Shown: positions 24,403 to 33,186 of the stretch, piece after piece
Position numbering within the stretch: position 1 is the stretch's first letter
Layout: each line of letters opens with the position of its first letter
Source: Archaeoglobus neptunius
GTDB lineage: Archaea; Halobacteriota; Archaeoglobi; Archaeoglobales; Archaeoglobaceae
Length of the DNA: 60,359 bases
Direction of reading: 5' to 3'
NCBI RefSeq assembly: GCF_016757965.1
Contig: NZ_JAEKIW010000016.1
Coordinates: 1 to 60,359 of the forward strand
Program-made: the position numbers and the translations under genes
Notes under the pieces: model-generated
The model's database searches: none
The model's input: only the letters and a program-made list of their open reading frames with translations
What the model was told of the DNA's origin: nothing

Positions 24403-25099
24403 AATTGCCATCCTCTGCTTTAAAAAGGATAGAGATAAGCTCAAACCGCTAAAGGATATTCTTGATGAGAGATATTCTGCCGAGTTCATCTACTACTCGC
24501 AAGATATCTGGGATTCTCTCCTAAATTACGGGTGCATAATCGCATACCTGGCTGCAGGTATTGTCGTGAGAGGGTTATGCGGAAAATTGAAGGGAAAATG
24601 GGTCGATCCTGCCGTCATCGTTCTGGACAAGCCCTTAAAACATGCCGTTGTGCTGATGGGCGGACATCATGGCGGCAACGAAGTAGCGAGAGTTCTTGAG
24701 TCCGCAGGTATTGAGGCTGTGATAACAACTGCCATGGAGTTTTCTCACGGTCTAAGTGTTGGTGTAGGGTTCAGAAGGGATGTGGAAGCGGAAGATATCA
24801 TAAGGGCCATAAATCTCGCTCTTGAAGAGGTGGGTGCAGGAATTGAGGACGTCAGGGTAATCGCAACAGTAGAGGCGAAAAAGGGGAGTGTGATCGTGGA
24901 TGTTGCAGACAGGTTCAAGAGACCGCTCATTTTTGTCAGCGCAGAAGAGATAAACGCAATGGACATCAGAGAAACTGAGGCGGTAAAAATCGGAGTCAGA
25001 AACGTTGCAGAGGCCTGTGCGATTTTTAGCTCCAATACCGGAGAGCTTTTGCTACCTAAAAGAGTTTACGGAGGTGTCACCGTTGCCATTGCGAGGTAA
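24377..25099 (+). CDS. cbiG: Cobalt-precorrin-5A hydrolase
   Basis: 240 residues: YGCIIAYLAAGIVVRGLCG, then DPAVIVLD and MGGHHGGNEVARVL in the N-terminal and central CbiG domains, and a C-terminal CobE-like domain ending KRVYGGVTVAIAR. It opens the delta-lactone of cobalt-precorrin-5A and releases acetaldehyde. Overlaps cbiF by 26 bp and the next gene by 17 bp. Confidence 0.92.
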   Translation: MRGHISTRKIAILCFKKDRDKLKPLKDILDERYSAEFIYYSQDIWDSLLNYGCIIAYLAAGIVVRGLCGKLKGKWVDPAVIVLDKPLKHAVVLMGGHHGGNEVARVLESAGIEAVITTAMEFSHGLSVGVGFRRDVEAEDIIRAINLALEEVGAGIEDVRVIATVEAKKGSVIVDVADRFKRPLIFVSAEEINAMDIRETEAVKIGVRNVAEACAIFSSNTGELLLPKRVYGGVTVAIAR

Positions 25100-26414
25100 G
25101 CTGTATGTGGTTGGTATAGGTCCCGGAAGCAGGGCCATGATGACGCTGAGGGCAATGGAGGCCATAAGAGAATCCGAGTATGTGGTGGGTTACAGAACCT
25201 ATGTTGAGAGGATTTCTGATTTAGCTGAAGAAAAAAAGGTTATAACAACACCGATGAGAAAAGAGCTGGAGAGAGTCAGGATCGCAGTTGAGCTTGCAAA
25301 AAACCACGTCGTCTCACTGATAAGTGGAGGAGATCCGTCTATATACGGAATTTTACCGCTGGTAGTGGAGTATGTGGTGGAAAACGGGATAAATATAGAA
25401 ATAGAAGCAATTCCTGGAGTTACGGCGGTTTCTGCTGCATCCTCTTTGCTTGGATCTCCGATTTGCGGAGATTTTGCGGTTGTAAGTTTGAGCGATTTAC
25501 TGATTCCATGGTATGTCGTAGAGCAGAGACTTATCCACGCCTTGAACGGAAATTTCGTTATAGCGATCTACAACCCTTCAAGCAGAAGAAGGAAGAGAAA
25601 TCTCAGAAGAGCTGTGGAACTGATCAGAAAGTTCAGAGGCGATGTAACGGTCGGAGTTGTGAAAAATGCATACAGAGAGAGTCAAAAGGTAGAAATCAAA
25701 AGACTTTCTGAAATTGATGATGTGGATATGAGCACGATCCTCATCGTTGGAAACTCGGAGACCAGAGTTGTGGGCGGAACAATGTTCACTCCGAGGGGAT
25801 ATTCAAGGAAGTACGGGGTGGTGAGAAAGGAAGAGGTACCGAGGATGGGTGCGGTGACTGAAGAAGCCAGGGAGATTGCAAGGAGGAGCGAGGAGATACT
25901 GAAAGGTTTTCATGGTGAAGACGGGCTCAGGGGGGATATAGTAAGGAGATGCATAGCTACAACTGGAGATGTCGGGATAAAGGATTTTCTGAGATTTGTG
26001 GGAGATACAGAGGAGGGAGTAAGGGCGATAAAGGAGGGTTGCAGGATTATAACCGATGTCCACATGGTCAGGGTGGGGTTAAGGAGAGAGGCAATTTCCG
26101 CAGTTGACTTCGCCGATGGCAGTGAAACCAAAACAGCATCCGGGTTGAAAAGAATTAAAGAGCTTGTAAGGGACAGCGTAGTTGCAATCGGCAACTCCCC
26201 ATCTGCTGCTCTGGCTTTGTGTGATATTGCCAGTAGGTATCCGCCAAGGTTCATTGTAGCCACTCCTGTCGGTTTCGTTAATGCCGCTGAGTCCAAAGAG
26301 ATGATCAGACGCCTTGATATCCCGTCCGTGACGACTGAGGGGGCGAGAGGTGGTAGCGGCATCTGTGTGGCGATAGTCAACTGTTTGATTGAGCATGCTG
26401 AGAGACCCGATTGA
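25083..26414 (+). CDS. cbiHC: CbiH-CbiC fusion: C17-methyltransferase and precorrin-8 methylmutase
   Basis: About 443 residues and two enzymes in one chain. Residues ~1-240 are a tetrapyrrole methyltransferase of CbiH type (YVVGIGPGSRAMMTLRAMEA, LISGGDPSIYGIL, FVIAIYNPSSRRRKRNLRRA). From ~255 a CbiC/CobH domain follows, with ITDVHMVRVGLRR, VAIGNSPSAALALC and the end GARGGSGICVAIVNCLI. CbiH closes the ring at C17; CbiC moves the C11 methyl to C12. The start is a TTG at 25083 with GGAGGTG six bases upstream, inside cbiG. The frame is uninterrupted, so the fusion is real unless the assembly is wrong. Confidence 0.9.
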   Translation: MPLRGKLYVVGIGPGSRAMMTLRAMEAIRESEYVVGYRTYVERISDLAEEKKVITTPMRKELERVRIAVELAKNHVVSLISGGDPSIYGILPLVVEYVVENGINIEIEAIPGVTAVSAASSLLGSPICGDFAVVSLSDLLIPWYVVEQRLIHALNGNFVIAIYNPSSRRRKRNLRRAVELIRKFRGDVTVGVVKNAYRESQKVEIKRLSEIDDVDMSTILIVGNSETRVVGGTMFTPRGYSRKYGVVRKEEVPRMGAVTEEAREIARRSEEILKGFHGEDGLRGDIVRRCIATTGDVGIKDFLRFVGDTEEGVRAIKEGCRIITDVHMVRVGLRREAISAVDFADGSETKTASGLKRIKELVRDSVVAIGNSPSAALALCDIASRYPPRFIVATPVGFVNAAESKEMIRRLDIPSVTTEGARGGSGICVAIVNCLIEHAERPD

Positions 26415-27309
26415 GCTTTACGAGTACCCCCGGGAGTGGCACAACTGCGATGAAGAAATAGTGAGAAAGGTAAAATCAGGACTTTACATCCTTACGGAGG
26501 ACGGATTTTTGAGGAGGGGAATAACAACCGGTACTACAGCGTCTGCGGCCGTGGTGGCTGCGATATCTTCTTTGTACGAAGATGTTAAGAAAGTAAAGAT
26601 CACCACACCGGCAGGTATACCTGTGGATGTTAAGGTGGAGGTGGCTGGCGGGGGTTTTGCGAGGGTGAGAAAGTTCTCCGGAGACCACGAATTCGATGTG
26701 ACCGATGGACTTGTTATTGAGGCAGAGGTAACGGATGGCAGGGGGGTGAAATTCGGAGAAGGAGTGGGAGAATTCGTTAGGGGAGAAATAAAAAGAAAGG
26801 CTGTGAGTAAATCTGCTCTGATGCAGATTCAGGAGAATTTTCTAAGTTGTTCAAGAAAGTACGGTTTTACAGGGGGAGTAATGGTTTCAATACCCGAGGG
26901 CAGGAAAATTGCAATGAAAACTGGCAATAAAAGGGCTGGCGTAGAGGGTGGGATCTCGATACTCGGCACTACCGGGTTTGTGGAACCGTGGTGCAGGAGG
27001 CTTGTGGAAACCAAGCTCAAGATTGCAATGCAGTATGAAAAAATCACGATTACAACAGGTAGAAAGGCGTGGCTTTACTCTATCAGGAAATTTCCTGAAT
27101 ATCAGCCTTTTGTGTTCGGTGTTCATATCGATGAGGCTCTGGAACATCCGGGGGAGAAGGTAGTGGTTGGATTTCCGGGCATATTGTCAATATGGGCAGG
27201 GGGGAGAGACAAAATTTGGGAGAAGTGTAAAAAAGCGGGTGTAAGGGTGGAGGTAATCGGGGATGATCTGGATAATTGGATCTGGAATATGCAAAAAGCA
27301 GGTAACTGA
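26395..27309 (+). CDS. cbiD: Cobalt-precorrin-5B C1-methyltransferase
   Basis: About 304 residues; ATG 26395 overlaps the end of the fusion gene. LRRGITTGTTASAAVVAA, KITTPAGIPVDV and GGISILGTTGFVEPW are standard CbiD motifs. It methylates C1 of cobalt-precorrin-5B using SAM, though it is unrelated to the other methyltransferases. The C-terminal end overlaps cbiE by 47 bp. Confidence 0.92.
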   Translation: MLRDPIELYEYPREWHNCDEEIVRKVKSGLYILTEDGFLRRGITTGTTASAAVVAAISSLYEDVKKVKITTPAGIPVDVKVEVAGGGFARVRKFSGDHEFDVTDGLVIEAEVTDGRGVKFGEGVGEFVRGEIKRKAVSKSALMQIQENFLSCSRKYGFTGGVMVSIPEGRKIAMKTGNKRAGVEGGISILGTTGFVEPWCRRLVETKLKIAMQYEKITITTGRKAWLYSIRKFPEYQPFVFGVHIDEALEHPGEKVVVGFPGILSIWAGGRDKIWEKCKKAGVRVEVIGDDLDNWIWNMQKAGN

Positions 27310-27841
27310 GAGAGCTGCGGAATTAATACGGCAGGCCGACATCATCTGCGGTAGCAAAAGAGCCATCGATATTGTTGGGGTGAAAGATGATAGGGTCAGG
27401 ATTCTGAGAAAATTCAGTATGCAGGAGTTTGAGAGGTTGCTGGAAGAGGCCGCAGGCAGAAAGGTTGTAATCATCTCAACCGGTGACCCAATGGTTGCCG
27501 GGCTTGGCAGAATGCTGAGGGATTACGACGTCATTATAGAGCCAGGAATCTCGAGTGTACAGGTTGCCTTATCCAGGTTGAAGGTGGATCTGACGGAAGT
27601 CGCCGTTGTTGACTGCCATGCTAGGGAGTTTGATGAGGAGCTGTTTGAACTGGTAAGGTACAGACATCTGCTAATTTTGGCAGACAGAGGATTTGCCATT
27701 TCGAAGCTTGGAAGGAGAAGAGTTGTGATTCTCGAAAATCTGTGTATGGGTGGTGAGAGAGTTTGGGAGGGCATGGCTGTTGATGGAGAAATCATGTCTG
27801 ACCATGCCATCGTATTTGTTGAGAAGGAGGTGGTAGGATGA
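27263..27841 (+). CDS. cbiE: Cobalt-precorrin-7 C5-methyltransferase
   Basis: 192 residues: [20 protein letters not shown] in place of the usual GxGPG loop, [33 protein letters not shown] and [15 protein letters not shown] as in CbiE. ATG 27263 has GGAGG upstream inside cbiD. The first loop lacks the normal Pro (GSGICKK), which is unusual. Works after CbiD, together with CbiT (encoded at 19532 as a separate protein). Confidence 0.87.
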   Translation: MIWIIGSGICKKQVTERAAELIRQADIICGSKRAIDIVGVKDDRVRILRKFSMQEFERLLEEAAGRKVVIISTGDPMVAGLGRMLRDYDVIIEPGISSVQVALSRLKVDLTEVAVVDCHAREFDEELFELVRYRHLLILADRGFAISKLGRRRVVILENLCMGGERVWEGMAVDGEIMSDHAIVFVEKEVVG

Positions 27842-28227
27842 GGAAAGGTTTGCTTATTGTGGGCCATGGAAGCCAGCTCAATCATTACAGGAAGGTTATG
27901 GAGTTGCATAAAAAGAGAATTGAAGAAAGCGGCGCATTTGATGTGGTCAAAATCGCTTTTGCTGCAAGAAAAAGGAGACCAATGCCTGACGAGGCGATAA
28001 GGGAAATGGACTGCGATATAGTCTTTGTTGTCCCCCTTTTCATCTCTTACGGGCTTCATGTAACCGAAGATCTGCCTGACATGCTCGGATTTACGCATGG
28101 GGAGGGAATCAAAGAGGGCGAGTTCGATGGAAAGAAGGTTGTAATCTGTGAGCCAATTGGAGAGGACTATTTCGTTACATATGCTATCCTCAACTCGGTA
28201 TTCAGGATAGGGAGGGAGAAAAAATGA
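27838..28227 (+). CDS. cbiX: Sirohydrochlorin cobaltochelatase, small archaeal type
   Basis: 129 residues, the half-length CbiX(S) form that acts as a homodimer. IVGHGSQ has H10 and [14 protein letters not shown] has H74, matching the two metal-handling His of archaeal CbiX(S). It inserts Co(II) into sirohydrochlorin, the first committed step. Overlaps cbiE and the following gene by 4 bases each (ATGA). Confidence 0.93.
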   Translation: MRKGLLIVGHGSQLNHYRKVMELHKKRIEESGAFDVVKIAFAARKRRPMPDEAIREMDCDIVFVVPLFISYGLHVTEDLPDMLGFTHGEGIKEGEFDGKKVVICEPIGEDYFVTYAILNSVFRIGREKK

Positions 28228-28844
28228 CAACGGTTGCGATGTGGAGCGGTGGGAAGGACAGCTGTCTCGCAGTGTGGAGAGCTCTGAAGGAGGAGGAAGT
28301 GAACCATCTGATCTGCATGATGCAGCATGGAAAGGCAAGGGCACATGGTATCAATGCAGAGGTTGTAAAAGCACAGGAAAAATGCATCGGGATAAACATG
28401 GTGCTCGAGGAGACAACCTGGGAGGAATACGAAAGAAGACTGAAGAGTCTGTTTGGGAGACTCGGAGTCAGAAAAGCGATATTTGGCGACATTTATCTTG
28501 AAGAGCATAAACTCTGGATTGAGAGAGTCTGTAGTGAGGTGGATGTTAGGCCAGTTTTCCCACTGTGGGGTGAGAACACCAGAAATCTGGCTGAAGAGTT
28601 CATAAATGCTGGGTTTGAGGCGTACGTCATCGCTGCGAAGAAGGAGTTCAGGGATCTGCTTGGCAGAAGGTTTGACAGCGATCTTGTAGATGAATTGATC
28701 AGGAGAAACATCGACCCATGCGGTGAGGATGGAGAATTCCACACACTTGTCGTTGATGGGCCACTGTTCAGGAGAAGGCTTGAATTCAGCTTTACCGAAC
28801 CGTTTGAAAGCGAAAAATACTGGCATTTCGGGATAAAAGTTTAG
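28224..28844 (+). CDS. Dph6-like ATP pyrophosphatase (diphthine-ammonia ligase family)
   Basis: 206 residues of the PP-loop (adenine nucleotide alpha hydrolase) superfamily: [15 protein letters not shown] at the N-terminus, [14 protein letters not shown] and [19 protein letters not shown] near the end. In eukaryotes and archaea such enzymes form the diphthamide amide on elongation factor 2. Here it is the last gene of the B12 operon with a 4-base overlap to cbiX, which is not where a translation-factor gene is expected. Role in amidation of a corrin side chain or nucleotide loop is possible, but unproven. Confidence 0.82.
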   Translation: MTTVAMWSGGKDSCLAVWRALKEEEVNHLICMMQHGKARAHGINAEVVKAQEKCIGINMVLEETTWEEYERRLKSLFGRLGVRKAIFGDIYLEEHKLWIERVCSEVDVRPVFPLWGENTRNLAEEFINAGFEAYVIAAKKEFRDLLGRRFDSDLVDELIRRNIDPCGEDGEFHTLVVDGPLFRRRLEFSFTEPFESEKYWHFGIKV

Positions 28845-28852
28845 CTGGCTAA

Positions 28853-28930
28853 ATGACGGACAGGTGGTTTCATGGTGTGAAGCCAGTTAAACACTCTACT
28901 GCTTTCTGGGCATCATTAATTTGGCTTTGA
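28853..28930 (+). pseudogene. Possible transposase fragment
   Basis: A 25-codon frame (DRWFHGVKPVKHSTAFWASL) that resembles short conserved blocks of some archaeal IS transposases. Nothing else of the gene is seen. It marks the left edge of the accessory island, but the assignment is weak. Confidence 0.25.
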
Positions 28931-28935
28931 TACCA

Positions 28936-29372
28936 TCAGGCGGTGAGCTGTGAAATGTGGACGGCCAGTTTCCCGTTTAATCGCTCGATGACTATGGCCG
29001 CACCTCCGGTAAGTCTCTCTATGCATAGGCACCTCTCATCTTTGACCTTGCCATCCACGACGACCTTCACACCCTGTATCTCCCGGCCTCGTTTGTTATC
29101 GGTTTGGAATCTATCCACTCCTTCGGACCTACGGTGTGGTTAGCTCTGTATATGATCTCCCCGCTTCCGGCTTTTGCTATCTCAATGTAAACGGTATGGC
29201 TTGCGTTATCTCTGTTGTGGATGCTGTAGTCGAGAGGGCCGACTGGAGCGGTGTAATACTCGATACTCACAAGGATGTACCCGACTACATAGGTCAAAAC
29301 CGGAAAGATGAGGATTTGAATGACCGGCAGTACTGTAAACGCAACAAGTGTGATTTTTATCCTCTCATTCAT
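28936..29372 (-). pseudogene. Frameshifted membrane-anchored protein with Ig-like exported domain
   Basis: Frame 1 (29372-29067) encodes an N-terminal membrane helix pair and an exported beta domain ending AGRYRV, then a TGA. Another frame carries on at once as KVVVDGKVKDERCL and ends at 28936 (LAVHISQLTA). Removing two bases (GT) from GGGTGTGAAGG at ~29071 joins them into one ~144-residue protein. The joined region (YRVKVVVDGK) reads like one beta-sandwich. So this is a broken gene or a sequencing error. Family unknown. It lies at the left end of the island. Confidence 0.55.
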
Positions 29373-29399
29373 AGTTTCACCGCAATAAATAATAAATTT

Positions 29400-30406
29400 T
29401 TATTTTACATTCCAAGGACTATGTGGGCCCCAGACACCAAACATGACCTCAACACCATGGTAGAGGCACCACTTCTCTGTCCCGAGCCAGGCATAGAAGT
29501 AGTTCATCACACACTCTCCTTGACACTGATCTGTGCACTCTCCGTCTTCAGCATCAAAATTGTGTGAAATTTCATGTTGCACAGCAGCATCGTTTGGATA
29601 ATTTGGGAACCAGGGCGGCCTACTTTCCGCAACGACAGAATGGTACAATCTATCCGAGCTATGGCTTTGTAGTAATCACTGTACCCAACCCACCCTATTA
29701 CCACGGTATTGTAAGTTCCGTGATCAATATCACTCTCGAAATCTTAAAGTGAGGGCGAAAGATTGTAATCTACCCCGCTCGCATCCCAGCAGTTGTAGCA
29801 GCCACCACGTATGATGTCAACAAAAAAATCACGCTCAAAAGGCTCAGTTCCGGAAACAACGTCATCCCAGTGTACACCTCCTGCCGGAGCGTGCTGATCG
29901 TCGCTGGCTGAGTACGTGATCACAAATATCTTCCCGTTCTCATCAGCGTAGGGTGGGCTAAGGGGGTTACCGGGACCGCTGCATCCCTTACCGTCTGCAA
30001 AGCAGGCTCTGTCAAACACGAGCTCTCCTTCAGCAGCGAGTTTTCTCATCTCATCGACACTCAGCTTCTTACCTGTCTCTTCTGGAAGGTAGCCGTATTT
30101 TTTCTTGAACTCTTCTTTGAGCTTTTCGTCAAGTTTGGATGCCATTTCACCTCCGATGATCAGATTATAGTCGGGGTGCAGCTTTTTCAGCAACTTCAGA
30201 ATTTTCCGCTACGAGTATCTTGGCTTTCATGTCGTTTTAAGTTCATCAACGGTCAACTCACCATCTTCGAGAGCTTTTTCCACAGTTTCACGGATCTTGT
30301 CATCTTTAATTTCGCCAATCTCAATCAGATCGGATCTGTTCTCGAATGTTGCCGAAACCACGGCTATGGACACTGCAAGCAATACGATCATTGCCTTTTT
30401 TATCAT
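29400..30406 (-). pseudogene. Decayed secreted metzincin-like zinc protease
   Basis: ATG 30406 opens a signal peptide (MIKKAMIVLLAVSIAVVSA) and ~58 residues to a TGA; the sequence resumes in other frames (DMKAKILVA; then RKILKLLKKLHPDYN from ~30210). That frame continues to a TAA at 29744, beyond which the same frame reads sensibly (DFESDIDHGTYNTVV, then IGWVGYSDYYKAIAR). A last shift near 29655 leads to HEISHNFDAEDGECTDQC and VMNYFYAWLGTEKWC. HExxHxxxxxD fits a metzincin with Asp as third zinc ligand. In all, about three frameshifts and one stop. Reassembled length is ~330 residues with a prepro region. It lies beside the caspase-like genes and may once have belonged to that system. Confidence 0.6.
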
Positions 30407-30573
30407 GCAAATTCCAATGTTTACATGAAGCGGAGAAATAAAACTGGGAAATTTTTCAGATTGGAATGTTCAAACCGTTCAAAACCAAAGCATTAGTGTT
30501 GTTCAATCGTTCAATAAGCGCCGAGGAGGGGCGCAGTGACGTAAATACCCAAATGGAGAGGTTTGGTTGAGGA

Positions 30574-30987
30574 GTGAAATTATTTCAGGATACAGAGGCT
30601 TATGAGGAGCTCACAGGATTTTTGGCTTGTGAATTTCGGACAGAATTCACGACGGACATATACGAACCTGACGAAAGTCCAGACTGGGGTCCCGAAGAGG
30701 AGATGCTCACGTCTGGGCGTCGTTTCGAGAAGAAGGAGTTTAGGGAGCCGTATTCTGCTACGGAAATGGGGCTCATTTACGTAAATCCAGCCGGACCTGG
30801 AGGAGTGTCTGATCCAAAAAGGTCCGCTGAGGAAATACGGTACATTTTTGCCAGGATGGGAATAAACGATGAGGAGACAGTTGCGTTAATAGGAGGAGGT
30901 CACGCATATCTCACACCCAGCTTTTCGGTTCAAAAAATTAGGGCAATACAGCAACGATTCGTCCGTCAACTTCTCCCGAATCTTTAA
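30574..30987 (+). pseudogene. Remnant of catalase-peroxidase (katG)
   Basis: A 137-codon frame whose residues 28-110 match an internal block of Kat[14 protein letters not shown], then [13 protein letters not shown] with the Tyr of the KatG Met-Tyr-Trp cross-link region, then [17 protein letters not shown], ending at the proximal-haem-ligand region (normally GGHTFGKTHG). After His110 the similarity stops (AYLTPSFS), and the frame runs 50 bp into the 3' end of the opposite gene. Full KatG is over 700 residues, so this is a short internal fragment with no function as a peroxidase. It is a sign of insertion or rearrangement in the island. Confidence 0.8.
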
Positions 30988-31822
30988 TCCCGTCATACTC
31001 AACCGCGTATTTACCATGAAGCCTGTAAACCGGCAGTATGCCGTCTGGAGTGATTGTGTAAACGAGCGAGACATTGGTGATCGTTAGCTTCGTGAAGGCG
31101 ATGTTGCTTAAATACCAGTCATCCGCCTTGACATCCCCCTTAACCCTTTCAGCCAGCTTTTCCGGGATGTCCACGACCGGAAGAACTTTATACCTGCCTT
31201 TGGGCTGAACATCCTTTAGGAGCAACCCTTCGACACTTCTAACCCCAGCTTTGTCGAATTTCACAAACACGCCGATGTTGGATGAAAAGCCGTTAAAGGT
31301 TCTGGCGAAGAAAGTTCCGTGCTCCTTTTTGATTTCTTTATATTCATAATCGAGCAATCCCGAGCTTTTGAGAAAAGTTGTTGCCTCCCTCGGGGTTTTG
31401 AAGATCACCCTGAAATATCCAGTTGATGCGTAGTACTCGAAATTCAATTTATCGTCATTGTAAAGATAGGCCTTCGTAACTTTGTTGTAGTACAGTTTGT
31501 CTGCAGACACACCAAAAGATTTAGCCATCCTGAACACTTCATCCGGTTTCTGGTAAACTTCGTAGCTGTACACTTCGATCGTCTCTGGCACCTTCAGATT
31601 TTTGACGTTTTCAACCAGCTCAATCGTGAACGGGAAAGGGTTTTTGTCCTTCACCTCTATCACACTTCCGTTCGGAAGATTGTAGTAAACCACCGGTCTC
31701 AGTATCGCAGTTTTTTCTGGATCGATAAGGTTGAACTGTTCGGCATCTGGAAAGGGCAGAAAGTGGAAGGTCAAAATAGCCAGTGCAACAACCACAATTG
31801 CAACGATAATGTGCTTCTGCAT
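30938..31822 (-). CDS. Membrane-anchored propeptide-like protein of the protease island
   Basis: 294 residues. N-terminal membrane anchor ([18 protein letters not shown], ~5-22), then an extracytoplasmic part with a PepSY/propeptide-like alpha-beta pattern, including a segment near 120-160 ([17 protein letters not shown]) and a C-terminal block ([15 protein letters not shown], then [10 protein letters not shown]). It begins 4 bases after the stop of the frameshifted caspase-like gene with GGGTGAGAAC upstream, so they form an operon. The protein resembles in outline the 33176 gene product. Function: perhaps inhibitor or chaperone of the peptidase; no firm family call. Confidence 0.65.
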   Translation of the reverse strand: MQKHIIVAIVVVALAILTFHFLPFPDAEQFNLIDPEKTAILRPVVYYNLPNGSVIEVKDKNPFPFTIELVENVKNLKVPETIEVYSYEVYQKPDEVFRMAKSFGVSADKLYYNKVTKAYLYNDDKLNFEYYASTGYFRVIFKTPREATTFLKSSGLLDYEYKEIKKEHGTFFARTFNGFSSNIGVFVKFDKAGVRSVEGLLLKDVQPKGRYKVLPVVDIPEKLAERVKGDVKADDWYLSNIAFTKLTITNVSLVYTITPDGILPVYRLHGKYAVEYDGIKDSGEVDGRIVAVLP

Positions 31823-31826
31823 GTTC

Positions 31827-32592
31827 TCACCCTACCCAGCCCGTAACGATTATCTTTTCCCCATCAACCGGCACTCTTTCTAAGCTGTACAGATAGTTGT
31901 TTTCAAGTACATCTGAGTTCTCGGCTATGATCCTCGCCCTGTTATTGTTATGCACACCGTCCGCCTTGAGAAATGTGCTGAAAAACGCATTCTCGACCTT
32001 CTCTCTACTATAACCACCTGTCCCCGTCAATCTGTAAGCCAATTCCGGAAAATCGGCGTTACTGATTGTTGCGGTGCTGGCGAAACCTAAAACCATGTGT
32101 ATTCCCTGCAAAGATTGGAGCCACTCCGTAACATACTCATCCTCCAGAATGCTGCACTGTATTATGAAGGTCCACACACTGTATCCAAAACCATCTGGAC
32201 TGGAATAACCCAGTCTAATATCATCTGGAACTGCACAGCCTTTGTCTGCAAATCCTATTGCACTCTTTTTTGTACCATCTGGATAAACTACAACGCAACC
32301 ATGCCCCAGCACTAAGGACAACTCTGTCCAGTCGGCGTAATTGTTGTCTCTCCCACCATTTTCTTCCTCAGTCCACATATATGGTCCGACTTTTGGGTAA
32401 TCTCTTAAAAAGTGTTGAATCCATCCAGTTTCATCTGATATTATCTCTACGAACTGTCTTATACTGTTGAACCATACATCATTTGGGTCTTCTGAGAAAG
32501 ACATCGCCGCTCCAACATCGTAAGCTAATGTCGTTACCTATATTACATAAGATTGCCAACATTGCGATGCATACCTTAACTCTCCCGGTCAC
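31827..32592 (-). pseudogene. Caspase-fold (DUF6345-like) exported peptidase, apparently frameshifted
   Basis: GTG 32592 with GGTGGTGA just upstream opens a signal-peptide-like frame (KVCIAMLAILCNIGN) that stops after 37 codons. A different frame resumes near 32535 (TLAYDVGAAM) and runs to 31827; its first ATG is 32504. The main frame, 225 codons, has LSLVLGHG (His68 from ATG 32504) and TFIIQCSIL (Cys117), a His/Cys dyad as in clan CD peptidases, followed by LQSLQGIHMVLGFAS. This layout recalls DUF6345 proteins of archaea. So an exported caspase-like peptidase, broken by a one-base-type shift after the leader, or using frameshifting. The 45-bp repeat at 32637 precedes it. Confidence 0.55.
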
Positions 32593-32636
32593 GTCACCAC
32601 CCTGATACCTGTTAACTTTATGCTATTTAAAATTAT

Positions 32637-32681
32637 CGTTAAGCTTTTATTTTAACATTAAGTAAAATGTTGAACGTTAAG
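32637..32681 (-). repeat. 45-bp island repeat, copy 1
   Basis: Plus strand reads CGTTAAGCTTTTATTTTAAC, then ATTAAGTAAAATGTTGAACG, then TTAAG. A second GCTGAACGTTAAG follows at 32688-32700, and then CGATCTGCTTAA. On the minus strand the repeat is followed by CGATAATTTTAAATAG, a BRE/TATA-like element, then the caspase-like gene. One base (T for C) differs from the other two copies. Confidence 0.9.
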
Positions 32682-32802
32682 GTGTTAGCTGAACGTTAAG
32701 CGATCTGCTTAACAGCGGTAATCTACATCCGCAGGATAGCAGTTCAACTCCCTGAACAGACGGAGCACTTACATTATGCTAAAAAGTTACCACAACCAAA
32801 AA

Positions 32803-33186
32803 TCAGCCGCAGGCCTGCTCGAACAGCACATCCACATCACTTCCATTTAACCCGTAGCAGTACCATCCCTCCCTGAGAACAGCAATAACGCCCATCTTCC
32901 CGCTCTTGAATATCAGAACCTTTTTGACGTCTCCTGACTTGTACTCTACCTCAATCCACCCCGTGTTGTTCTTCAGCCACTTGTAGTACTCGTCATCTAT
33001 CATCAGCGTCAGAATGCCGAGATCTTTCGACAGTGCATCATCGACGAAGTTCAGGACGACATCCTTTTTAGGATCACACAGGTTCGATGACACCTTCACG
33101 TTTTCGGATCCGTGCATTACTACCAGTGCTATTAAGCCAAACGCCAAGCTCAGGCCAACCAAAATTAAAAGATGTTTAGCCTTCAC
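32803..33186 (-). CDS. Small membrane-anchored protein of the protease island
   Basis: 127 residues from GTG 33186; that codon overlaps the end of the previous gene and has GAGGAGG 8-10 bases upstream, so the longer frame to 33345 is rejected. One N-terminal helix (HLLILVGLSLAFGLIALVVMH) then an extracytoplasmic domain with two Cys (SSNLCDPKKDVVLNF and GWYCYGLNGSD) plus a final Cys (EQACG). No family is recognised. Last gene of the second repeat-headed operon. Confidence 0.65.
   Translation of the reverse strand: MKAKHLLILVGLSLAFGLIALVVMHGSENVKVSSNLCDPKKDVVLNFVDDALSKDLGILTLMIDDEYYKWLKNNTGWIEVEYKSGDVKKVLIFKSGKMGVIAVLREGWYCYGLNGSDVDVLFEQACG

Noticed and set aside
27523-28344. 273-codon minus-strand frame over cbiE and cbiX
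   Set aside because: Antisense to two genes with catalytic motifs and no ribosome binding site or family.
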